Source: Aureispira sp963837355
GTDB lineage: Bacteria > Bacteroidota > Bacteroidia > Chitinophagales > Saprospiraceae
Length of the DNA stretch: 64,000 nt
Assembly (NCBI GenBank): GCA_963837355.1
Contig: CAWIMY010000008.1
Location: 372,001 to 436,000 of the forward strand
Reading direction: 5' to 3'
This document shows, piece by piece, positions 9,021 to 18,425 of the stretch. A program made the translations under genes and the position numbers. How positions within the stretch are numbered: position 1 is the first letter of the stretch; every line of letters begins with the position of its first letter. The notes beneath the pieces are model-generated. The model was given only the letters and a program-made list of their open reading frames with translations, did not search any database and had not been told where the DNA came from.

Positions 9021-10878
9021 TTTGTAAGCCATTCAATAGGACACTGTTGGCGTGGCTGTAGCCAATCCATTTGTTGTTATACCCTACATAAACGGTCTCT
9101 AACGCGGGAATTTTCCACAGATCATCGGGTTTTTTGTGTATATCATAAAGCCCTCTAATATAAAGGCTTTTGAGTTCTTTGCATTGGAATAAGGGCGCGG
9201 GCACTTCTGTGAATTTGTTGTAAGAAATATCCAAGTGCGTCAAGCCCGAAAGCTCGCCCATATCCTCGGGCAACCGACTCAATTCCAATCCTGACAAGGA
9301 CAAATGTCCCGTTTTTAGAATTTCTGAAAAGTAGCGTTTCTTATCGGCAGTATCCAAATGCAGCAGTGCAAAGAGCAATCCGTAACGGCCTTTATTATAC
9401 AAATAGAAAGCAATATAGCGTTTGTCCAGCTCGCCCGTTTGGCAATAGTACTCCAAGTTCTGACAGCGCGTCATCTCCGACAAGCGGTCGCCAATTGGCT
9501 TGCGGCTTTTGAGGGCAGTTACAAAACCCATCGAAGCGTATTGTCCTACAATTTCGTAGATCATACGCTTGATTTTTTGCACGGGCGTAAATTTGTACAC
9601 CAAGAACAATTCGGTCAGTAAGCTCATGGGCAAGCCGCCCCCTTTCAAAATCTCTAAGGCAAGCAAAATATTTTCAGGGCGTTCACTGTGAAGCAACTCG
9701 CGGATGTGTTCCAAGTTGCTCGACTCAGAACCTGCTAGCAAATAAGGCTGTTGCAAGTGGTTGAGGTGGGCGACCAAACTTTGCTCGGTCAATAAAATTA
9801 GGGGCGATTCGGTCATATTGGCCACCGATCCAGGTAAGCTACCCAACAACAAATGGGTGGCTTGTGACCCCACTTTGATGCCTGTTTGTACGCCGATTTC
9901 TTGTAAGCGATGTTTTAATTCAGAGACTTTGCCCTTCAATTTCCCTTTGATAACAATCTTATCACCTGCTTTAGGCCATTCAAATGCCCCAAATATTCCT
10001 TCGTGGATGCGTTGGTCGAGTTCTAATAAGGCTTGGTTGGCATAAGCGGGAATGCCGCAATTGAGTACGGTAAGCAATTCTTTGTTAGAGAGGTTTTCTA
10101 CTAGAATATCGCCGCGAATGATGGCCAAATAGAACAGTTGTAACTCTCGACTAAAATTGTGCATTCGAATGCTTTTTAATAAGCGTTCAAAAGCAAAAAT
10201 ATAAGGAGTATTTTTATGACTTTTGGTCGTGAATTTTAATTCTTGAATGTGTTGCAGCGCCAAGGCCTCGTCGGGCAAATCCCATAGGGCTTTGGCAGAA
10301 ATTTGCAGAAATTTTAAACGGGGCAATCGGGTAACAACTACAGGAAAACTATCAAAGTCATTGGTGTCACAATAAAAACGTTCCAGCTGCTCCAATTGAC
10401 TGAGGCTGTCGGGAAGGCGGTGCAGTTTGTTGCCCGAGATGTGCAATTCTACTAAATTGGGAATGTGTCCAATTGCTTGGGGGAGTTCGGATAGATTTTG
10501 GAGGGCGTTATTGAGGTTGAGTACTTTGAGGCTCTGTAACCGAGTCAAGGGGCCCCATTTACAAGCAGCCGAAAAACGATTGTTAGAGAGATTGAGCGTT
10601 TCTAGGTGCTGTAAATCACCCAACACTTCAGGCAAGTGCTTGAGGTGGTTGAACCGCAGGGAGAGGTGGTGCAGATTGGGGAGATCTGCTAGCGTCTTAG
10701 GGTATTTTTTAATCGATTTGTTCTTATAGACGCTCAATTGTTCGAGTTGTTGTAGTAAGCTAATTTCATGCGGAATTTCTTTCAGTTTTTCCCAGTAATT
10801 GATTGAGAAAGTTTTAGTGTTTAGATCGCTGTATATTTTGTTTTTAAGACGCATATACTGCTCAGCCTCAATGCTCAT
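9007..10878 (-). CDS. LRR protein with internal BRCT-like domain
   Basis: About 623 residues from the ATG at 10878 (MSIEAEQYMRLKN); the frame extends 23 codons further up to a TTG, which is less likely. Two LRR blocks are visible. The first (about 60-210) repeats 'LxxLxxLxLxxNxLxxLPexLgxL', and a short one near the C-terminus contains LSRLPEDMGELSGLTHLDIS. Between them, GDKIVIKGKLKGKVSELKHR followed by LQEIGVQTGIKVGSQATHLLLG looks like a BRCT domain, the phosphopeptide- or DNA-end-binding fold of NAD-dependent ligases. No signal peptide is present, so it is probably cytoplasmic. The convergent flippase gene overlaps its 3' end by 14 bases. Its partner is unknown. Confidence 0.82.
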   Translation of the reverse strand: MSIEAEQYMRLKNKIYSDLNTKTFSINYWEKLKEIPHEISLLQQLEQLSVYKNKSIKKYPKTLADLPNLHHLSLRFNHLKHLPEVLGDLQHLETLNLSNNRFSAACKWGPLTRLQSLKVLNLNNALQNLSELPQAIGHIPNLVELHISGNKLHRLPDSLSQLEQLERFYCDTNDFDSFPVVVTRLPRLKFLQISAKALWDLPDEALALQHIQELKFTTKSHKNTPYIFAFERLLKSIRMHNFSRELQLFYLAIIRGDILVENLSNKELLTVLNCGIPAYANQALLELDQRIHEGIFGAFEWPKAGDKIVIKGKLKGKVSELKHRLQEIGVQTGIKVGSQATHLLLGSLPGSVANMTESPLILLTEQSLVAHLNHLQQPYLLAGSESSNLEHIRELLHSERPENILLALEILKGGGLPMSLLTELFLVYKFTPVQKIKRMIYEIVGQYASMGFVTALKSRKPIGDRLSEMTRCQNLEYYCQTGELDKRYIAFYLYNKGRYGLLFALLHLDTADKKRYFSEILKTGHLSLSGLELSRLPEDMGELSGLTHLDISYNKFTEVPAPLFQCKELKSLYIRGLYDIHKKPDDLWKIPALETVYVGYNNKWIGYSHANSVLLNGLQIIGR

Positions 10879-11478
10879 GTTCAGATGGTTGTGAAGGTTC
10901 CGTTGGAGCGGAACAAGTGGTTCTAAGGAACGGATTAAAACTACCAAACCCGAGGATATGGTACGTCTACTTTTAAACCAGTAGACCGTGGTTCGCTATA
11001 GAGAACAAAACATTACTATATGCTATACGCTTTAGATGCATAAAGTGTTCAAGATAGCACCGTTCTATAGGATTTTAATTGGTTGATTTATAGCCTACTA
11101 TTCTAATTTATAACATAAAATAAGCAAGATGATTTGTCTTATGTGAACGCTTATTAGAGGGATTATTTATTAATAAACAACAAAATAGAAGCTAGTGTGA
11201 TAGTTGATAATGGTTTATTCGCTGCTGCCCACTGTAGGGCAAGATCAAGCATATTGTAGTAATAATGGATGCCCCTTCAATAGCTTAATTGTCCTATCTT
11301 TACAGAAATAAAAGGAACGATAAATTAATGCAGTTATTGGGAAAAATAAAAGGAAAACAACGAATTTACGATAAAATAACTTACCTTGATTCTCCCCCGC
11401 AATAATCATACAAATACAACACCTCAACGCTAAAAATAGACAGACATTGCCCTTTTTAGCGATACCCAAAAATGAACC
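10879..11478. other. AT-rich intergenic region between divergent LRR genes
   Basis: Six hundred bases, very AT-rich, between two divergent LRR genes. A hydrophobic 74-codon frame on the minus strand (11245-11469) lacks any recognisable feature and I do not believe it. TATCTTTA near 11294 is one base off the -7 consensus. Nothing else stands out. Confidence 0.45.
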
Positions 11479-12249
11479 ATGTCTAACGACGACGATTACG
11501 AATCTATTATTGCGTTATTCCGAAGCGAAGAAGAAGTGAACCACGAGTTGGCTTTTCAGTTGTTAGAGAGTATCGGTCCAAGTCCTAATCGGGTATTGGC
11601 AGAACTATTGAGCAAACGTCCACAATACCTTTGGCGCTGTATTGAGAATGGCTGGGACGAGCTGCTAGCGTTGGTTACACAGATTGAATACCGCTACGAA
11701 TATTTGCCTCAGTTACCCGCAAATTTTACATCGTTGCGCCAATTGGAGGAGTGCTGTATCAGCCATTGCCATTTAACACAAATACCTACAGACATCAATC
11801 AGCTACGACAGTTGCGGCGATTGATTCTCAACTACAATCCACTAGAAAGTATTCCAGCCAGTATAGGACAACTGCCCAAATTAAAGGAATTGTCCCTAGT
11901 GGGCAACAATCTAAAAGCCTTTCCGCCCTGCGTTTTGGAGTTGACCAACCTCGAAATTCTTTCGCTCATTGACAACGATATAACGGCCTTTCCGAGAGGT
12001 TTGTTACGCTTGCGTGAATTGAAAAAACTAATTTTGCGCAGCAACCAGCTGACCGAAATTCCCATAGAATTATGCTGGTTGGAGAACTTAGAAATTCTGG
12101 ATTTATCCGAAAATCAATTGACACGCTTGCCCAATAGCCTCACCGCGTTGCGCAACCTCAAAATACTCTACCTGAGTCACAATCCTTTGAAAAAATCAGA
12201 GCAAGAAAAGATCAGAAATATCTTGCCCAATACCGTCGTCTACATCTAA
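11479..12249 (+). CDS. leucine-rich-repeat protein
   Basis: A 256-residue protein. The first 70 residues are helical (SNDDDYESIIALFRSEEEVN...). After them come about eight LRR units of 23 residues, for example LRQLRRLILNYNPLESIPAS and LPKLKELSLVGNNLKAFPPC. This is the bacterial 'LxxLxxLxLxxNxLxxxP' type. No signal peptide or membrane helix is seen, so it is likely cytoplasmic. LRRs bind other proteins; the target is unknown. It is the smallest of the four stand-alone LRR genes here and shares its N-terminal style (LLexIGPSPNRVLAELL) with the LRR gene at 49538. A strong terminator follows. Confidence 0.85.
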   Translation: MSNDDDYESIIALFRSEEEVNHELAFQLLESIGPSPNRVLAELLSKRPQYLWRCIENGWDELLALVTQIEYRYEYLPQLPANFTSLRQLEECCISHCHLTQIPTDINQLRQLRRLILNYNPLESIPASIGQLPKLKELSLVGNNLKAFPPCVLELTNLEILSLIDNDITAFPRGLLRLRELKKLILRSNQLTEIPIELCWLENLEILDLSENQLTRLPNSLTALRNLKILYLSHNPLKKSEQEKIRNILPNTVVYI

Positions 12250-12335
12250 AGACAGTTCGGTTTTGTTATTACCCGCACGGCATTCAATCAATGGTAGGGT
12301 TGTGGATTTATTATAAAAAATGTTTAACATAAAAA

Positions 12336-12364
12336 AGCGGCTAACTCTCCAAGAGTTAGCCGCT
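12336..12364. terminator. terminator hairpin between convergent genes
   Basis: AGCGGCTAACTCT pairs with AGAGTTAGCCGCT (13 bp, loop CCA). Six A residues precede the stem, giving a T-run on the minus strand, so it fits the gene at 12406 best and may also end the LRR transcript. Confidence 0.85.
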
Positions 12365-12405
12365 GTCTATTTTTATGTTGAACGAGTACGAATCAAGGTA
12401 GTGGA

Positions 12406-13422
12406 TTAATCACGGTAGAAATAAAGGGAAGACGCACTAGCGGAAGTTCTTCTCCAAGTAGGGGCTAAATCTCCACCTGTACTAGCTGTAGCAAAGCCCA
12501 ATACTCGGCCACCACCATTGGCAGCTTCGGCAATGTAAACCATGTCATTGGCTGCATCGTATTCGGCAGAAACAGGGTTGCCCAATAAAGTGGCAGGGCC
12601 AGCAACGCGGATTTGATTGCCCGCTACGGGTAACATCGCGCCGTCGGCTACCCCTACAAATTTAGTTTTAAAGTCTTTGATGATGTGAAATCCACCATCG
12701 GAATCGACCGCCGCGTCGCCAATATCCGTCAAAATCATAGTACCGTCGTCATACGCTAACCCGTGGGTTCTGACAATGCCTTCGATCATGATTTTTTTGT
12801 TGGCACTTACGGTAGCATCCGTTCTATTGGCATCCAAAAAATCGTTGAAGACGGCCAACATATTGGTCTTGTCTACAATAGCGTATAAATTATTGTCCAC
12901 AAATTCAATTCCCCATACAGCAAAATCAGTGGTGACTGTGTTGCGCAAAATTAAAGAATTGCCTGTTTTGGTATAAATAAACAAGCGTCCATCCGCAGTA
13001 GTGGGGTCACTGTCCACATCCGCATTATCCGCTACAACAACTAGATTGCCTTTGACAGCAATGTCTCTTGGGCTGGATAAGTCAGCAGCACTAGAGAAAG
13101 CAGCAGGTATAATACTGTTATCCGTAACCTCCATCATACCATCATAAACACTGAGATAATTAAAAGAACGAGAGGCGACGATCATTTCATCTAGGGCACC
13201 ATCATAATAAACGCCTTCTGTCATCGTAGAAGTCGTACGGTAAGTGGTAATTTCGTCTGCGTCTAAATCATACATGGTCACGTTGCCGTCGTTGTTGTTG
13301 GTTACATACAACTGGGTGCGCTCCATGTCCTTATCGTCGTCCTTATTTTCTTTGTCGCAAGCCATAAAGGTTAAAGAACTTAAGGCAACGATCATTCCTG
13401 CTTTTATAAAACTGTTGTTCAT
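12406..13422 (-). CDS. beta-propeller lipoprotein
   Basis: A secreted lipoprotein of 338 residues. The N-terminus MNNSFIKAGMIVALSSLTFMAC is a signal peptide ending in a lipobox-like LTFMAC, with Cys22 as the lipidation site, followed by an acidic linker. The rest is built from about six or seven beta-rich repeats of roughly 45 residues (LYVTNNNDGNVTMYDLDADE, VVADNADVDSD..., MVYIAEAANGGGRVLGFATA). Each has the 'v-x-V-a-d-x-x-x-g-x-i-x-v-y' pattern of NHL/YVTN beta-propellers. Such domains bind ligands or proteins at the cell surface. A T-tract hairpin lies just downstream. Confidence 0.8.
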   Translation of the reverse strand: MNNSFIKAGMIVALSSLTFMACDKENKDDDKDMERTQLYVTNNNDGNVTMYDLDADEITTYRTTSTMTEGVYYDGALDEMIVASRSFNYLSVYDGMMEVTDNSIIPAAFSSAADLSSPRDIAVKGNLVVVADNADVDSDPTTADGRLFIYTKTGNSLILRNTVTTDFAVWGIEFVDNNLYAIVDKTNMLAVFNDFLDANRTDATVSANKKIMIEGIVRTHGLAYDDGTMILTDIGDAAVDSDGGFHIIKDFKTKFVGVADGAMLPVAGNQIRVAGPATLLGNPVSAEYDAANDMVYIAEAANGGGRVLGFATASTGGDLAPTWRRTSASASSLYFYRD

Positions 13423-13680
13423 GTGTAATTTTAAATTAGCTAATGGTTTTTATTTTTATAAAGTGATACAAGCCGCTGTGCTATGATTTTCAATGAAAAA
13501 TGACCACGTATAAGACGCTAGCCTTACAGAAGGTACAAAAAGAAGCATCAAAAAAGTAGTACGCTACTATTGCTTAGTTGACCACAATAGCTACTTGCAT
13601 AACCCTCTATATAGACATTTTTAGAGGGCTAATTGTTTAGGATAGATTAGATTAAACAAAACGACTCTACTACAACAAAA

Positions 13681-13717
13681 CGTCTTTTCTAACCGCTGGA
13701 GCAAGCTAGAAAAGACG
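13681..13717 (-). terminator. terminator of the DinB-like gene
   Basis: CGTCTTTTCTA and TAGAAAAGACG form an 11-bp stem. On the minus strand it is followed by TTTTG, and it lies 24 bases past the stop at 13742. Confidence 0.7.
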
Positions 13718-13741
13718 CTTTAAAGAATAAAATTGCAAAAA

Positions 13742-14305
13742 TTACTTCAAAAAATCGTCGGTAAAATGGCCACGGTGCTTATCCTGCACCAACTTTTGCT
13801 CATTGTAGGTGTTCGACTGTCCCTTCGCAATAGAGAGGCTTTGCCAGCGCTCTCCACAAAAGAGTTTAGCCAGCAGCACAATTTGCCCCACATGGTAAGC
13901 ATAATGTGCCAGTTGACGGTTGATGGCTTCTACCATCGTATGGCCTTGTTGGCGGATGTAGACGAGTTCGGCCAGTTCGTCGGGTTCAATGGAGCGCAGG
14001 GCAGCGAGTAAAATATCCCAGCCTTCGTTCCATTTTTGCCACAACTCATCTGCCTGCTGAATAACCACCTCAAATTCCTCATCGCGGTTGCGCCAAGTTT
14101 TTTCACCGTCGCTGTTGCGAAAATCCGTCCAGCGCGAGCGCATATTGCCCCAAAGATGTTGCACAATAATCGAAATGCTATTATTGAGCGCATCGGGCGT
14201 GTAGAAAAGTTGTTCGGGGCTTACTTGCTGTAGGGCTTGTTCGCCCAATTGGCGGTAATATTCTAACTGTTTGATAGTGGAGGGCAAATAATTAGTCGCT
14301 TGCAT
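13742..14305 (-). CDS. DinB-like protein (DUF1572 type)
   Basis: A 187-residue all-helical protein of the DinB/YfiT-like superfamily, specifically the DUF1572 group. These are four-helix bundles that hold a metal with three histidines; His50 (IIVQHLWGN), His134 and His138 (QLAHYAYHVGQIV) are present in the expected places. Related enzymes are thiol S-transferases or hydrolases using bacillithiol-type cofactors, but the activity of DUF1572 proteins is not established. It ends 9 bases before, and probably shares a transcript with, the upstream PEBP-type gene. The ATG at 14305 gives the common N-terminus (YLPSTIKQLEYYRQLGEQAL). Confidence 0.87.
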   Translation of the reverse strand: MQATNYLPSTIKQLEYYRQLGEQALQQVSPEQLFYTPDALNNSISIIVQHLWGNMRSRWTDFRNSDGEKTWRNRDEEFEVVIQQADELWQKWNEGWDILLAALRSIEPDELAELVYIRQQGHTMVEAINRQLAHYAYHVGQIVLLAKLFCGERWQSLSIAKGQSNTYNEQKLVQDKHRGHFTDDFLK

Positions 14306-14314
14306 AAGAACAAA

Positions 14315-14866
14315 TTAACGTTGGTGATAAAAAACCAAAGAGGCTTTGCCGATGGTATTGGCATTTACTTGATACCCTACCGTTGCAGGAATAGCATCGG
14401 GCTTAATGTCCAATTTATCTGTTTTGAGGGCATGAATGGTAATCGTATACTGGTGTAGGCCGTGTCCTTCGGGCGGGCAAGGGCCTCCATAACCTACTTT
14501 GCCATAATCCGTTTTACTTTGCACCGCTCCTTCAGGTAATAATTTTGCTAAGGGATCGCCTGCATTGAGGGGCAATTCGCTGGTTGTTGCAGGTAAGTTG
14601 ACCACCAACCAATGCCACCAGCCGCTTCCCGTTGGCGCGTCAGGGTCATACATCAAAATAGCAAAGCTCTTCGTCCCTTCAGGGGCATTTTCCCAAGAGA
14701 GTTGTGGCGATTGGTTGCTACCTCCGCAACCTGTAAATACTTCTTGCGCCGTGGCTTGCCCACCAAGGTGGTTACTTTTAAGTGTAAATGTCGTAGCGGT
14801 GTTCTGAGCGGTAGAGGTACAGCCAAAAAGTGTCCAACACAGCAATAACAAGGTATATTGTTTCAT
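14315..14866 (-). CDS. YbhB/YbcL-family PEBP lipoprotein
   Basis: A phosphatidylethanolamine-binding-protein (Raf kinase inhibitor-like) fold of bacterial YbhB type. A signal peptide with lipobox (LLCWTLFGC, Cys16) sends it to the periplasm as a lipoprotein. The ligand-pocket motifs are all present: SPQLSWENAPEGTKSFAILM, DPDAPTGSGWWHW and YGGPCPPEGHGLHQY, including the conserved Asp-Pro-Asp and His. At 183 residues the domain is complete. The biological role of bacterial PEBPs is unknown; serine protease inhibition has been suggested for some. It lies 9 bases upstream of the DinB-like gene, with which it is likely co-transcribed. Confidence 0.92.
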   Translation of the reverse strand: MKQYTLLLLCWTLFGCTSTAQNTATTFTLKSNHLGGQATAQEVFTGCGGSNQSPQLSWENAPEGTKSFAILMYDPDAPTGSGWWHWLVVNLPATTSELPLNAGDPLAKLLPEGAVQSKTDYGKVGYGGPCPPEGHGLHQYTITIHALKTDKLDIKPDAIPATVGYQVNANTIGKASLVFYHQR

Positions 14867-15037
14867 AATTAGATAACGTTTATAGAAATGATAGAATAGA
14901 TTTTATAATACAAACGCCTAAGGACTGCCCCATCAACGCCTGCTCAAAGAATGCTACCTCAAAAAAAAGACGAATAGTACAAGCAGCAGTGCCCCACAAA
15001 TATAAGCCGTCCCTCAAAAAAAAAGAAGGCCAAACGT

Positions 15038-15889
15038 TCAAAAAGTAAGGCCATTGGTTCTTTGTTGGCGTAAATAAGCGCTGGGAGTCCTTCCAAAACG
15101 GCTTTTGAAGGCTGCGGTAAAACTGGAATGATGCTGAAACCCCAAGACAGTCGCCAATTCGCTAGGGCGGTGCTGGCCTTGGCGCAACAGCTGCACCGCG
15201 CGCTGCAACCGCTGTTCGCGCAACCAAGCTTGCGGCGTACACGCATATTGCGCCGCAAACCGCCGTTTAAAAGTAGAACTACTCATCGCACACAAAAAAG
15301 CCATTTGTTCGACCGTCAATTTTTGATAAATGGCTTGTTGGGCTACTTGTGCCAACTGCTGGGCAGCCGGTAGGGGAGGTGTTTTTAGAAAAGAAAAGAA
15401 GCTCGTTCCGTAAGTATGGTAGCCATACAATAAAAATTCTTCTACCTTGTGCTGCAAGAACAGTGGAGCGGCAGTAGGCACCAACGCCAAGGAGCGAACA
15501 AAGTGGCGCACAAACGCATCATAGGGCAAGACCTGAACGTTTGGGGCAGTCATTTTGGACGGCAACAAAATCTTGTGGCGCGCCAACAATGCCTCAACAA
15601 TACCCTGCTTAAAAAATAGCAATTGACTGTGGTAAGTGTGTGTGGTAGAGAGGGTTTCGGTCATCAAACAGTGCCCCTCAGAAAGAAGTAAGAAATGGTT
15701 ATCAGGAACTGTTACGGCTTGCTGTGGCAGAAAAACAGTCTTGTTTCCTGTTTGCAAAAAGCTGAGGAGGTGATGACTCAGCTGAACTTGGCTGCGGTGG
15801 CTCTCCTGATGGCTTTTATAAGAGTATTGAAAAACAGCAGGTGCTTCGGCTCCTGTTGCAAAATCATTAGGAAGAAAATAAGTGGCCAT
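15038..15889 (-). CDS. AraC-family transcriptional regulator
   Basis: The C-terminal 95 residues carry two helix-turn-helix motifs of the AraC/XylS family (LTVEQMAFLCAMSSSTFKRR, then RPSELATVLGFQHHSSFTAA followed by FKSRFGRTPSAYLRQ). The N-terminal 190 residues are a sensor domain similar to the ligand-binding part of Bacteroidota AraC regulators, and include a histidine-rich strand (SQVQLSHHLL). I use the ATG at 15889 (MATYFLPNDFATG); the frame runs seven codons further up. It is unlinked to an obvious target operon, although the PEBP gene lies downstream on the same strand after about 170 bases. Confidence 0.88.
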   Translation of the reverse strand: MATYFLPNDFATGAEAPAVFQYSYKSHQESHRSQVQLSHHLLSFLQTGNKTVFLPQQAVTVPDNHFLLLSEGHCLMTETLSTTHTYHSQLLFFKQGIVEALLARHKILLPSKMTAPNVQVLPYDAFVRHFVRSLALVPTAAPLFLQHKVEEFLLYGYHTYGTSFFSFLKTPPLPAAQQLAQVAQQAIYQKLTVEQMAFLCAMSSSTFKRRFAAQYACTPQAWLREQRLQRAVQLLRQGQHRPSELATVLGFQHHSSFTAAFKSRFGRTPSAYLRQQRTNGLTF

Positions 15890-16142
15890 GTTATATAGTA
15901 TAGAAAACAAAAGTTGTTTAATATAGGCTTTTTATAGCCAAAGTAGTAATCTACAATGATTTTGGTTGGAGGTTCTAGAACCTTGGTCGAAATTTTACCC
16001 GCCTTAATGGAAAGCGGAAACTAAAGACCGAATATCTTAGTTGAAATCCATAACTTCGCCTTTTAGGCTATTTAGTTGCCTTTGGACAGAAATTTTCACC
16101 CATATTTTGACAAGCGCAACAAAACGGAAAAAAACAGATTCA

Positions 16143-17048
16143 GTGAATGTATTAGAACTCCAAAATGTACGAAAGACGTACCAAGACCACGTTGCTTGCA
16201 ACGATATTTCTTTTGAGGTGCCAGAAGGCAAACTCTTTGGTCTGCTAGGCCCCAACGGAGCGGGCAAAACCTCCCTTATTCGTATTATAACCACGATTAC
16301 AAGGCCCGATTCAGGTACGATTCTCTTTCGGGGAGAGCCTTTGAGTGGCAAGCATCCTTCACAAATCGGCTATATGCCCGAGGAGCGAGGTTTGTACAAA
16401 AAAATGAAAGTAGGCGAACAAATCATGTACCTCGCTCGCCTCAAAGGGTTTAGCAAAAAGCAAGCAAAAGACCAATTGGATTATTGGTTGACCAAATTTG
16501 ACATCAAAGACTGGCACAACAAGAACGTCGATGAGTTATCAAAGGGAATGCAGCAGAAAATCCAGTTTATTACCACGGTCATTCACCAACCTAAATTACT
16601 CATCTTAGATGAGCCTTTTTCAGGATTAGACCCGGTGAATGCCAACTTGATTCGGGATGAGATTTATGAACTGCACCGCAAAGGAACAACCATTCTCTTC
16701 TCTACGCACCGCATGGAGCAAGTAGAGCAGATTTGTGAGAACATCGTGTTGATTAACCAAGGGACGAGTGTATTGCAAGGAACGGTGCAGGAAGTAAAAG
16801 AACAGTTCAAGGAACACCTGTTTCAATTGGATTATGCAGGAGAATTGCCTGCTGATATAGCGCAGCACATAGAGCTGGAGCGGCACGCCAACAACCGAAT
16901 TGTGGTAAAATTGCGCGATGATGAGCACGCCAATAATTTCTTGAAGTACCTATTGAGTAATGGCACGACGGTGAAAGCCTTCAACGAAATCTTGCCCACG
17001 TTAAACGAAATTTTCATTAAAATTGTAGGAGGAGCGTCAGATGAGTAA
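16143..17048 (+). CDS. ABC-2 type exporter, ATP-binding protein (NatA-like)
   Basis: The cytoplasmic ATPase of an ABC exporter. Walker A is GPNGAGKT, the signature motif is the variant ELSKGMQQKI (LSKGM in place of LSGGQ, common in NatA/YhaQ-type ATPases), Walker B is LLILDEPFSGLD, and the H-loop is STHRME. After the ATPase domain comes a C-terminal extension of about 90 residues typical of this group. I chose the GTG at 16143 (VNVLELQNVRKTY) because the family starts a few residues before this strand; the open frame begins 34 codons earlier without matching sequence. It overlaps the permease gene by 8 bases, so the two are coupled. Confidence 0.9.
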   Translation: MNVLELQNVRKTYQDHVACNDISFEVPEGKLFGLLGPNGAGKTSLIRIITTITRPDSGTILFRGEPLSGKHPSQIGYMPEERGLYKKMKVGEQIMYLARLKGFSKKQAKDQLDYWLTKFDIKDWHNKNVDELSKGMQQKIQFITTVIHQPKLLILDEPFSGLDPVNANLIRDEIYELHRKGTTILFSTHRMEQVEQICENIVLINQGTSVLQGTVQEVKEQFKEHLFQLDYAGELPADIAQHIELERHANNRIVVKLRDDEHANNFLKYLLSNGTTVKAFNEILPTLNEIFIKIVGGASDE

Positions 17049-18363
17049 ACTTTGGATGATTACAGGACGAGAATACTCGTCGAGAGTGAAGAAAAAAACG
17101 TTCATTCTAACCACTATATTAGCCCCCATTGGATTTATCATTTTTTGGGCGGCCCTGATTTTTATCATGACGTCAGGCGAAGAGCGCAAAGAAGTTGCTT
17201 TGTTAGATCCGCATGATATTCTACAATTGGATGAACGCGGCAAGCTCAAAGATGGGATGATCTCTTATCAATATCCCAAAACCGATTTAGAGACTCTCAA
17301 AAAGGAGTTCAAAGAAAAGGGATACAAAGGTATTTTGTATTTGCCCGAGCAAAATCTTGATAGCCTAACCAAAACCATCAACGTTCAGTATTACTCTGAT
17401 GAAGATTTGGGCGTTAATACCAAGAAGCGCATCAAAGATGCTTTTGAATTGCAGGCCAAGAAGATCAAGATGACGGCCATGAATCTAGAAAAAGAAACAC
17501 TAGATCGCCTAGAAACCGATGTACAGGTCAAGACACCCAGTTTAGACGGTACTGATAAAGGAGAAAATAATTTCAAAGTAGAAATTGCTACTGCTTTGGG
17601 AGGAATTATGATGGTGTTGATCTACTTCATTATTTTCTTCTATGGTAATATGGTCATGCGCTCCGTCATGGAGGAGAAAACCAACCGAATTGTGGAAGTG
17701 CTCATTTCTTCTGTCAAACCTTTCGATTTGATGATGGGTAAAATCATAGGAGTAGGGGCGGTCGGCTTGACGCAAATTGCCATTTGGGGGATTGTTTTTC
17801 CGCTGATTTATCTAGGGATGGGCTTTTTGTTCTCCGATAAACTGCAAGAGATGCAAGCGGCCAGTAATGTCTCTACGGCTTCTACAGGAGACATGAACGA
17901 CACCATTATGATGGTGATGAATGACCTACAGAGCTTCAATTACTTTTACATCATTGGCTTTTTCCTAATCTTCTTCTTGCTAGGCTATATTTTATACGCC
18001 TCTTTGTATGCGGCAGTAGGGGCAGCTATGGGCGATGATTGGGGCGAAGGACAGTCTTTGACGTTGATTGTAACGTTACCCATCGTTATTGCGTTTTACA
18101 TCGGGTTTGCAGCAGTAGAAAATCCGATGAGCACGATGGCCGTTTGGGCATCAATGTTCCCGTTTTTTGCGCCAATTGTAATGCCTGCCCGTTTGGTGTT
18201 TGATCCGCCTATGTGGCAATTAGTCGCCTCGGTAGTGATTCTCATTCTAACCTGTCTATTTTTGATTTGGTTGTCAGGTAGAATTTACCGCGTTGGTATC
18301 TTAATGTATGGTAAGAAAACGACCTTGAGAGAGTTTATCCAGTGGATTTTCCGCAAGGATTAA
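17041..18363 (+). CDS. ABC-2 type exporter permease (NatB-like)
   Basis: Membrane partner of the preceding ATPase. Its 440 residues show the ABC-2 layout: a first helix near 20-45, a long extracytoplasmic domain (about 50-180), then five or six helices from about 185 on. The helix with MVMRSVMEEKTNRIVEVLIS is the family's conserved segment, the cytoplasmic elbow that meets the ATPase. This resembles sodium exporter NatB and YhaP. The substrate is not readable. The ATG overlaps the 3' end of the ATPase gene by 8 bases, and the stop is followed by a strong hairpin. Confidence 0.9.
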   Translation: MSKLWMITGREYSSRVKKKTFILTTILAPIGFIIFWAALIFIMTSGEERKEVALLDPHDILQLDERGKLKDGMISYQYPKTDLETLKKEFKEKGYKGILYLPEQNLDSLTKTINVQYYSDEDLGVNTKKRIKDAFELQAKKIKMTAMNLEKETLDRLETDVQVKTPSLDGTDKGENNFKVEIATALGGIMMVLIYFIIFFYGNMVMRSVMEEKTNRIVEVLISSVKPFDLMMGKIIGVGAVGLTQIAIWGIVFPLIYLGMGFLFSDKLQEMQAASNVSTASTGDMNDTIMMVMNDLQSFNYFYIIGFFLIFFLLGYILYASLYAAVGAAMGDDWGEGQSLTLIVTLPIVIAFYIGFAAVENPMSTMAVWASMFPFFAPIVMPARLVFDPPMWQLVASVVILILTCLFLIWLSGRIYRVGILMYGKKTTLREFIQWIFRKD

Positions 18364-18388
18364 GTCACCTATCCAATACAACAATAGT

Positions 18389-18425
18389 CAGAGCGCTTGG
18401 TCTTTTTATAAGATCAAGCGCTCTG
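18389..18425. terminator. terminator hairpin between convergent genes
   Basis: CAGAGCGCTTGGTCTT pairs with AAGATCAAGCGCTCTG (16 positions, one G-T) around TTTAT. It overlaps the last codons of the GHMP kinase gene and ends the ABC exporter operon. Confidence 0.8.

Noticed and set aside
11245..11469. Hydrophobic 74-codon frame on the minus strand as a small membrane protein
   Set aside because: It lies in very AT-rich sequence and is upstream of a divergent gene. It lacks a protein-like composition or any familiar motif, so it is most likely chance.
14997..15004. TATATTTG on the minus strand as promoter of the PEBP gene
   Set aside because: The -7 consensus matches, but no TTG box lies at the right distance, and such 8-mers are common in AT-rich DNA.
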